Assembly (NCBI GenBank): GCA_036768485.1
Contig: JAVLUZ010000154.1
Span: forward strand, 39,862,851-39,926,850
Reading direction: 5' to 3'
DNA length: 64,000 nt
Source: Mermis nigrescens
Lineage: Eukaryota; Nematoda; Enoplea; Mermithida; Mermithidae
Numbering within the stretch: the stretch's first letter is position 1; every line of letters begins with the position of its first letter. Below the pieces are notes generated by a model. The model was not told the origin of the DNA. It did no database searches and saw only the letters and a list, made by a program, of their open reading frames with translations. Position numbers and translations under genes: made by a program. This document shows, in pieces, positions 55,424 through 64,000 of the stretch.

Positions 55424-57960
55424 CACGTGTGCGTTGGGGGAGGTTTGGGGTATGCACCCCCAGAAATAAAAATACCCCCGAACTGAAATTTTTTTGGTTT
55501 TTTCCGCGATTTTTTGATGCCAACGGATAGTGCACGATGAGAAACAATGAAAAATTGTGTTTTTTCGCCATACCATTTTTTGAACTTTGGAAAATCTTGC
55601 ACCCCCCCCAGAATTTTGGTGCTGCTCACCTATGGTCTATAACCGTACATGGCCAGCAAAACATTCCGGGCGATCCGACAGGACCAAATTGCCAAAACGA
55701 GGCACCAAAAATTCAATTCTGGAGGTCTATCGATCTTGGGGGTCTTTCAATTTCTGGAAGAAGCCCAGACCCCACCCCACGGTCATGTGTCTAGAATCCC
55801 TAAAATGACAAAGGACAAAATTTTCTGGGAAGAATAAGTAAAAATTTTTTGCGGAAGTGCTTGAAATTGATCAGAAACTATCGATTACATAGTACATATT
55901 GTAGTTTTTAGGCTATCTTAGCGTTCACCACTTTGATGTCGATGGAAATTTTTGTCGCATGTTATAATGGCTTAATTAATTATATTTAATTTTCAATAAT
56001 TTTAATTTTTAATAATTGTATCAAGGAATAAGTTTTCAAAAAATTGCACATAGTGAGCGAGACACACGTGATGGACCACACTGCAGATTAAATGTAGCCG
56101 ATTCCATTTATAATGCATAGTATTATCCAAATGCTTTCTACTCTTTATCAATAAGATAAAAATTACGTACATGTAGAAAATCGGGCCAAAATACATACGA
56201 ATATAAAAAACGCATCACGTTCATATGCATATACATAACGGAAAGGTAAAAAATTATGTAACTATAGTACACACCGCAGCATACATCAGCAGCGCCTATA
56301 AACTGGGGAAGTGGGGTTAAAACTTTTCAAATTTCAAAAAGTGTCGGAAAATTTGTTGAAGGCAAGGAGCACAATTTTTCGACATGTCTCAACTAACTCC
56401 ATTCATTGGCAACAAAAAAACGTGAAAACGATGGATGGTACCTTCGATCGCTTAACAAATTGCAAATCCCATAAGAAAATTGCTTAGTCGAAAATATTCA
56501 TCAGGAAAAAAACATCGATTTTTTTCAAGAAAAAACTTTTGGCCATTCTAATCGCATTTTTCAAAGTATTGCGTTCAATCAAGTCTATAACTGACTTGGT
56601 CTGAAAAAATATGATTATGATATGAATATAAAACTTTTTAGCACAGCACTTGCTAAGACTGCTTGAAACAAATTTTGGCGAGTTAAATTGTATGGATTTA
56701 GATTAATGACATGAAATCTGGCCTGTTATATGAGTTTTAGCGAATAGTCAGAAAAAGCTCTTAGCAAAGAGTCTTTTTAAGTATCCTAAAATCAAGCAAG
56801 TGCCTTAATGTGAACATAAAAAGTGCTTACATGTCTTTAAAGTCGGTCGAAAACTAAGAAATCAGTGTTTCAAGGGAACAGAAGCTGGCCTCAGCGAAAA
56901 ATAAATAAAAATTTCATTTAAAATAATAAGAATTTTTTTATAGAAAAAATGATAACGGGGAGCAATTTTAAGAGTTTAAAACCCAAATAAAATAAATAAT
57001 CAACTAACGGAAATGCAAGAGTAAAATTAGAAAAAGCTCGGACAAGCTTCAGAAACATATCCCAAATAAATAAAAGGCATTGAAGATGAATAAAACTGAA
57101 ATTTGACTTACAGTTTTTGACTTAGGTGTTGAAAATTTGACTTAGGTGTTGAAAAGTGAAGTTTGTATTAACGCAAGTCAGCTCCCTATATAGACAGATA
57201 GTACCATACATGAGCAGACATCAAATTCTGGGGGTCCGATGGGGCAAAACTGCCAAAAATGGCACCAAAAATTAAATTCTGCGGGTCTATTAATTTTGGG
57301 GTCCAGCCAGACCATATATGCATAGCATGGCCGGTCTAAGGGGCCAAAAACTGAGCTTTTTTGGGCCATTATGATCTCAAAAACTGGTATAAGCGCTAAA
57401 ATAGCGTTAAAACTACGCTATTACATAGTTTTTGGTCAATCTATAGCACTTTTACCTTCACTTTTACCTTCATTTTTCTCTCAAAATTTTCCATTTTTCC
57501 ATTCTGAGGGGTCTAGACCATAAATGGGCAGCACCAAAGGTGCATGACTTTTCAAAGGGAAAAATGGTCTTAAAAATGGTAGTTTGGCAAAAAACACCAT
57601 TTTTAAACGTTTCTCATTGAGTACTATGCATTGGAATCAAAAATTGCGAGAAAAAAACAAAAAAAAAACAATTTCAAAAATTGAATTCTGGGGGTATTCC
57701 AACTTCTATGGGTGCATACCCCTCAAACCCCCCCCCCCACGCTCACGTATGGCCTAGACCATATATGGGCAGCAAGAAAATTCTGGGTGTGAAGTCGCCA
57801 AAAATTGGCAAAATTCGCCAAAAATAATACTAAAAATAGAATGCTGGGGTCTACAGAAATCTGCGGGAGGGGTTTCAATGTCTATGGGTGTATACCCCGA
57901 ACCCACCACGCCCATATGTGGTCTAGACCCCAACCCCCCTCACGTGCATGTCTGGTCCAG
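55424..57960. other. Intergenic stretch with family-A and related miniature elements
   Basis: Holds copies near 55424-55636 and 57520-57756, and pieces of a related family (GCACCAAAAATTCAATTCTGG) at 55650-55790, 57195-57310 and 57775-57950. 55850-57180 is AT-rich with no recognised gene. Confidence 0.5.
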
Positions 57961-58032
57961 ACCTCCCCACGCCCCTGTGTGGATAGTACCTGGATAGAAC
58001 ATTACGATAAAACAGCACACAAATACGAATTA

Positions 58033-58366
58033 TCAAGATTGATTAGTAGATGCGCTAAGTGGGTCGGCTGCTTTCAGCTCAAAGTGCCCTGACGTCACTA
58101 CTGAATCAACAATGTTTCTAACAATATCGCGGTCGTCGTCAAAATCGAATTCAACGCTGATTCTCGAACAGCTCGCGCCGGGCGGGCTTTTCGGTCCGAT
58201 TTGGGAAATTTCACCCAATTTTGCAATGCAATTCCCTTTCGATATAGTAATTATAGATGTCTGACGATTCGCAGCCGACGCTTTGGACGTTTTTCTCGAC
58301 ACCGTCGAAGAAGAACGACGTTTTTCTTTGGTTTTCTCATGAGTCATCAGCCTTTGCAGTAAAAGT
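58033..58366 (-). CDS. TBRG1-like coiled-coil gene, downstream exon
   Basis: Acceptor GTTTTTAG; the exon begins at 58366 and completes the AA of the preceding exon to Lys. It then reads LLLQRLMTHEKTKEKRRSSS, continuing the coiled coil. A basic, serine-rich linker and a more structured, acid-containing tail (EFDFDDDRDIVRNIVDSV) follow to a TGA at 58033-58035. TBRG1 (nuclear, TGF-beta regulator) has the pattern NAA.CDE.ARL ... LLL..L across the two exons, but its FYR domains are not found here, so the gene may be truncated, end here, or belong to a relative such as an INO80-type subunit. Confidence 0.5.
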
Positions 58367-58670
58367 CTAAAAACGATTTTTTTAATGTAATAAAATTTGT
58401 AAAGATGAAAAATAATAAAATACTAGTTCTAATTACGCGTGGACAAGGGGGTATGCACCTCCCCAGAAGGCCAAATACGAAATACGAAATAAATTTTTAA
58501 GATCATTTTTGACCTTTAAAAAATCTTGCACATTCCCCCCAGAATTTTTGTGTAACCCACCTATGCTCAATGTTCTATACGTACTTATAATTGGAGGTTT
58601 AGGGGGTTCCATCATGCATGTAAAAGAGGAAAATGGGGGATCCCTCAGCTAAAGTTGGTCGTCGTCCGCT

Positions 58671-61398
58671 AGTGATAAAACGGGTATTCGGATCCGGATC
58701 CAGTATTGCCCAAATGTTTTTAGGATCCTGGTCCCACCCAACCGGAAGTTTGAATTTTTACTACCCAGATCCGAATCCGGAAGTTTAAGTTTTTACTACC
58801 CGGATCCGCAAACGACTCTAGAGGCATTCCATAAAATAATGAATACAGTTTCTGGGGGTGCATACCCCTAAAGCCCCCCCACGCCCACGTGTGGTCCCGG
58901 CAATTTTTAAGGGGTTGGGGTAGATGACCTCCAATTTTCGGCCAAAAGACGGTCAAAAAACAATTAAAAACAGCCAAAAATTCCTTTCTTCCCAAAAATC
59001 GGAGGGGATCAACACATTTCTGAATTTGGGGGGATAGAGGGGATGACGAACTCTGGGTGGAAGGAATCCTTCCCATCCCCCTGTTACGTGTCTGCTAATC
59101 CCACTAAAAGGTGTTTGAATTGGGCAACTGAAAGGTATTTCAATGCGTGAACATAAAGCACGGGAAAGCCAGATTTGCTGCTTTTCAACCAATCTCTGAG
59201 CACGATTGTTTTTTTGCATTTGACAACCGGATGTGTGTACATACTCGTATAAAGATTTTTTGATACGCCTTTTTACATGTACAAAGACTTTCGGGAACAA
59301 AACTGTAAAAATGTCTAAAATTTCCGAAAACTTCCGACGCTTCCAGCCGCAATTAGTAGGTAGTCAGTTCGATATGTCTTTATAATGACAAAAATTGCGT
59401 TTAAAAAAGGCAAACCATCGAATTTTCCAGCGTTTGGCACTGGTTATCGTGCTATTCCTCTTTATTTACCTCAAATATTATTTGAGTATATTCTAGTGCT
59501 TCATACAAATGCGTAATTTGCACTCTTTGTCCGTTAAAAGCATAAGCTTGAATTTAACTTGGCATATATGAATGTATATCAAGATTGTTTTGTACAAAGT
59601 TGACAATTTTCTGTTTCGCTTCCCTTCTCAGAGCTTCAAAATTGTTTTACGGACGCACGTTTTTTCTATACTCGGCAAAGACTTTTCCCGATGTACAAAG
59701 ACTTTTCGGAACCGTCTTTGTACATGTACAAAGATTTTTGGGAAGACAAAAATTGCAAAAAAGGTCTGAAATTCGCAAAAGAGTACATTGTGTGTTCTAT
59801 TTATCTTTATAATGGCAGAAATTGCATTTCAAAAGGAAAAGTGCCAAATTTTTACGGCGCTTCGCGCCGTTTATAGACGATTCTTAGTGATTTTTTGACC
59901 TTAGAGACCCAGAAATTAGCTAAAATACACTACCAAAAGTCGAAAAACTGTTTTTACCACATTAAAATCGCTACTGTACCATAATACAGTACCCAAAAAT
60001 TTGTGTGTACGAAATGTACAAAGACTTTTGGGGACCATCTTTGAACAGACAAACGACCTTGAACAAAAGAAAACACTGTTAGGCGTCAAAAATTGATTAA
60101 TCTCTTGGTGCTCGCAAATTAAGTTTCCTACGCTCTAATCAACAAAATGCCATAAAATTTTTCCTGTTAATGGTAAAAATGTTAAAATATACGCACGCAC
60201 ATAGGGGGTGAGGGCATAGGTGGGCAGCACTAAATTTCTGGGGGTAAAAAAATTTCTGGGGGGGGGTGAAAAAATTTTTAAAGGTCAAAATATGGTCTTA
60301 AAAGTGGTCGTATGGCAAAAAACACCATTTTTCGACGTTTCTCATCGAGCACTATCCAATGGCATCAAAAAATTGCTAAAAAAGCAAAAAATCTCTTCTG
60401 GGGGTATTTTGATTTCTGGGGGGGGTATTTCAACTTCCCCCACGCCCATGTGTGGGTGAGGGAGTATTAACTCCTCGCCAGACAGGTACTGTCCGGCAAT
60501 TCCAAGCTGAAGAAACATTTTTGCATCATTTTCGGGGTCAAAAGCAGTAAAAATGTCAAAATTACTTTTATGTACCTACTTTTTACTCAGAAAACCGCAT
60601 AAGTGGGCCAATTTCTGTATTTTTTAGTGTTAAAACCGAGATGATACACTCAAAATGGACTCAAAATGCTTAAAAACGCGATATTACCACGAAATAACGT
60701 TTTATAAGCTATTTTGACCATTTTGGTCGTTTGAACAGGAAAAAAATCGTGAACTGTTTTGAATTTCTGGGACTTTACCCCCCCTTGCCGACCCTGACCT
60801 CGTGCATCTATGTCAAAAAGCCTTACTGTACTATACTTTAACAGATATCTACCCTAAAATTTATATGTACAAAATGTACAAAGGCTTGTACACGTGGGCG
60901 TGGGGAGTTCGGGAGATATGCACCCCCAGGGGCCTGATAACCCCAAAATTCAATAGAATTTTTTTCTCGTTTTTTTCGCAGTTTTTTGATGCCAATGGAT
61001 AGTGCTCGATGAAAAAGGTTGAAAAATGGTATTTTTTGCCACAACACCATTTTTAAGTCCGTTTTTTTGACCATTGAAAAATGCTGCACCCCCTTACAGA
61101 ATTTTGTTGCTGCCCACCTATGCTTGGAGACCGTCTCTGTACAATTACAAAGAAACCCTGTACAAAAACACTTGCCTCTGAGGCACCAATAAGCAAGCGC
61201 GATAATTACGACAATGAATAAATCAACATAAATCAGTAGATCAAACCAGCGAGGATTAATTATGTAGGTACATACATTGGATCCGGATCCGGATGTTTTT
61301 ATTTGTACTTCCTGAATCCGCATCCGGATCCTGAAGTTGTGAAAATTAGGATCCGGACCCGGATAAATTCAAATTAATGATCCGTTTTATTACTATGA
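58671..61398. mobile_element. Probable element with CGGATCCGGATCC ends
   Basis: Left end AGTGATAAAACGGG followed by CGGATCCGGATCC; right end GGATCCGG...GATCCGTTTTATTACT. The inverted ends are imperfect and no target duplication is visible. Other elements lie inside (58893-59095, 59240-60080, 60215-60454, 60889-61128). Confidence 0.5.
60215..60454. mobile_element. Family A miniature element, 8-bp target duplication GGTGAGGG
   Basis: Ends CATAGGTGGGCAGC and CCCATGTGTG, flanked by GGTGAGGG at 60207-60214 and 60455-60462. Confidence 0.87.
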
Positions 61399-61399
61399 C

Positions 61400-63600
61400 G
61401 AATCCCATCACCCTAAAAGCCAGAAAATTTTTGACCCCCTTCCCCGATTTTTAGAGAAAATTGAATTTTTTTGCTGTTTTTATGTGTTTTTGGTCAAAAA
61501 TTAGGACTTATTTACCACCACTCCCGGAAATAGCCGAGGACCCCCACCCAAAATTTTGAACCATCACATATCTGGATTACCCCAGAAAAATTTTTCACCC
61601 CTCAGAATTCAATATTTTCTTTAAAATTCAATAAAACGTAGAGTAGGCGTTGTTTTAAACGCTTTTACCTACCCGCTTGCTTAAAAAGTCAGCATTTCGA
61701 CGCTTCGCGCCATTTACTCATCTTTCCACTATATTTCGTTAAATTTGGTCGAATTTTTAGATTTTTTCTAGACATTTTTCATGTTTTTACGTTCTAAAAA
61801 GATAGAGCATCGTCAAAACCGCCAATAAAATGATGTTTTTGACGCATAACCACCATTTTTGAGCCCAAAAAGGACTTTGAAATTTCATTCCCGCAGAATT
61901 TGCGCGCTGTGCACGTCTGGTTGCGTCATCCTAAATCTAAAGCGACGGACGCAAATAAGGACTTTTCACAGAACAAAGATGGCAAATTTTAGTGGACTAT
62001 AATGTGATGCAGCAATGCGTTCTGCGTGCTAAAACTGCGTTTTTCAACCTATAACACTTAGCAGAGTACTCAGCCGATTTCTTGATTTCTTACAATAAAA
62101 ATACAACAACTTATGAGTACAGCGCAACGCGTCGGAAAAATTAGACATTTTTACCGTTTCCATGAAGACTTTGCGGCCTTTTTGATGACAAATATTTCAG
62201 AAAGCTAAATTGGTGCGACGCGCAAAAACCGTTTTATCATTCTTACCGTCTAAACTGAAATTTTTGAATCCCATTGACGACCAACTGAGGCAAAACTCGA
62301 ACCCAATATTTTTCACATCGTTCAGGATATTGACATGAAAAACTGTTTTCAATTAATGAATTATTGTGAATCACCAAAATATTCCAACTGATTTGAGCTT
62401 TTAAGCTGAACGCTTCCAGTCATTACAAAGCCATTTTAGTTATTATAGAGGCCAAACATGGGCACGCTCAGATTTTTGAGGATTAAATGACTTCCCTGGA
62501 ACTTGTAGGGTTGATCACCATGACCATAGATGCAGAGCATGGTAGATCTGTGGGTGAAGGGTGAAAACCTGAGCTTTTTTGAGGCTAAAATAACCTTTAA
62601 AACTTGTATAAATGCTAACATAGTGTTAAACCTACGTTATTCCGCAGTTTCAGCTTAATTTTATGCTTTTTTGAGGGAAATTTTCGATTTTCATCCATTT
62701 TCGGCCTTGATTTTGCCTCGTTTTTTCCAGAAAATTTTCAAAACTCTTGCGGGGCTGGTCCGGTTTCCCCCGTGTTGCGGTGTTGCCCAGCCGCCAAGGT
62801 CAAGCCACTTAATCCTGTATTGACCCTCTGCCTATGTATGATCGAGGCATAATAAATTTAATTTTAATATTATTTATCATGATAGTAATTTTTCATTTGA
62901 AGACAGTTCCAAAAAATCTTTGTTCATCTGGAAAAAATCTTTGGAAAATACATAGAAGAACTATAATGCGTCATAAGGGTTTATGAGTCGGATGCTAGGG
63001 AAGAGCAAAAAAGAGAGACAAAGTTTGCTGGAAGAAAGACGAAAAGCGGAAAGATTAAAAACCTAAGTTGTACATAAATGGACTCTTTTCGACCTTGGCG
63101 TTTTTTTGAAAGTAATTAACTTAAGAATCCCATCTGTTTACTCAAACATTCAACAGAAACTAATTTTTCTAAGGTCGTCTATTGGACATGGTAATCAATG
63201 GGCTCAAAAAGTTGTGTTGTGTTAGATTATAGTCTGTAGCCTTCCTAGGAGCCACTTTTGCAGTCACTTTCTTCTTCAGCCAAAATTCTTTTCTATGCAC
63301 AGTGTTTTGTGAAACGTACTATAGAAATAGGCTATCCTGAAGCTGTGAAGGTCCCTGGGATACATATGTACATGTGAACGGCTCGAAATTTCGGGTGGGA
63401 AGGGGTCCCCGGCCATTATTAGAGCGGGTAAACGACGTCCAATTTTCGGTCAAAAACGGCCAAAAAATGGAAAAATGCAAGTTTTTTCCATTAATCAGGG
63501 GTGGGTGAGTCAAAAATTTTATGGCTTTGGTGGAATGGGGACGACTAACTTCGTATGAGGGATCCCCCATTCCCCTGTTACGTGTATTCTGGGATATGTA
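61400..63600. other. Intronic stretch of the TBRG1-like gene with element copies
   Basis: Family-B copies near 61400-61575 and 63376-63592; an inverted family-C copy near 61570-61925. The remainder (62000-63350) shows no gene. Confidence 0.45.
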
Positions 63601-63766
63601 CTGCGTATCACTTGTGATGTGATCAAGAGTAAAAGCTAGGGAAAGTATGTCTGAACATCTAGCTTTTGGGTCGAATCAGGTGAATAACGCCCAAAACTTG
63701 ATGATATAAGATTATTCATGACCGCACACAATTCTTCAAAAACGTACAAAACATCATTACACGCAC

Positions 63767-63837
63767 TTGCGATCTTCAGCCACTGTTTGAATTCTTTGGT
63801 TAAGTCGAGCAACTTCATCACATAGGGCAGCGTTTTT
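63767..63837 (-). CDS. TBRG1-like coiled-coil gene, upstream exon
   Basis: A 71-bp exon with acceptor TTTTTTTTCAG and donor GTGCGTG. It encodes KNAALCDEVARLNQRIQTVA then EDR plus two bases of Lys. Joined to the exon at 58366 it gives a continuous heptad coiled coil (NAALCDE.ARL ... EDRKLLLQRL) resembling TBRG1 (FENAAICDEIARLEEK ... LLKKLLQ). The conserved N-terminal part would lie beyond the right edge of the window. The intron between the exons is 5.4 kb and transposon-rich. Confidence 0.55.
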
Positions 63838-64000
63838 CTGAAAAAAAACAAATTTCTCGACAATGCATATTTTCATCTTCATACGTACATGTATGTACAT
63901 AGAATGTAAAGAATCATATTTTAAAATTTATTGTTTGCAACTCAAATTCTAACAATTTATTTAATTCTTTGTCTGATAAACAAGTATTATAATTTCGATT

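Overview
The window is eukaryotic and almost certainly from an arthropod, probably an insect: it holds a spliced gene with seven coding exons, is AT-rich, and is packed with transposable elements. These include a Polinton/adintovirus-like remnant, LTR and non-LTR retrotransposons, and many short elements with 8-bp target duplications. A 100-N assembly gap lies at 17021-17120. I cannot name the species.

Region by region: 1628-6187 holds a decayed Polinton (Maverick)-like virus remnant. It has part of a C2H2 zinc-finger gene, a minisatellite, an unrecognised gene, a minus-strand TATA-binding-protein (TBP)-like gene, a packaging ATPase, and three small genes resembling virion-protein genes. An LTR retrotransposon with a broken gag (6188-8819) cuts off the next gene. 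8820-13437 is bounded by two 355-bp direct repeats and holds one unknown 145-aa ORF. 13501-13632 looks like an isolated host exon. 17713-19410 is a second, more complete copy of the zinc-finger gene. 20739-25163 has two solo LTRs in opposite orientation. 25743-29561 is a hAT-like element with a LINE and a smaller inverted-repeat element nested inside. 29831-30777 is a foldback element with tandem-repeat arms. 34149-35915 is another nested hAT-like pair.

The best-supported host gene is KCMF1 (ZZ and Di19-type zinc-finger ubiquitin ligase), plus strand, exons from 36175 to 53713. They join in frame to 361 codons plus a stop. Its introns are largely made of miniature elements, many with exact boundaries. 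A second host gene with a TBRG1-like coiled coil lies on the minus strand (63837 to 58033, 5' end outside the window). A possible membrane-protein first exon lies at 54638-54755.

The most unusual system is the virus-like remnant. It encodes a TBP-like protein, and nearly every gene in it has a TATA box 36-48 nt before its ATG; two of these boxes contain the stop codon of the preceding gene. This suggests the ancestral element carried its own promoter-recognition factor matched to its promoters. All its genes but the smallest are broken, so it is a fossil here.
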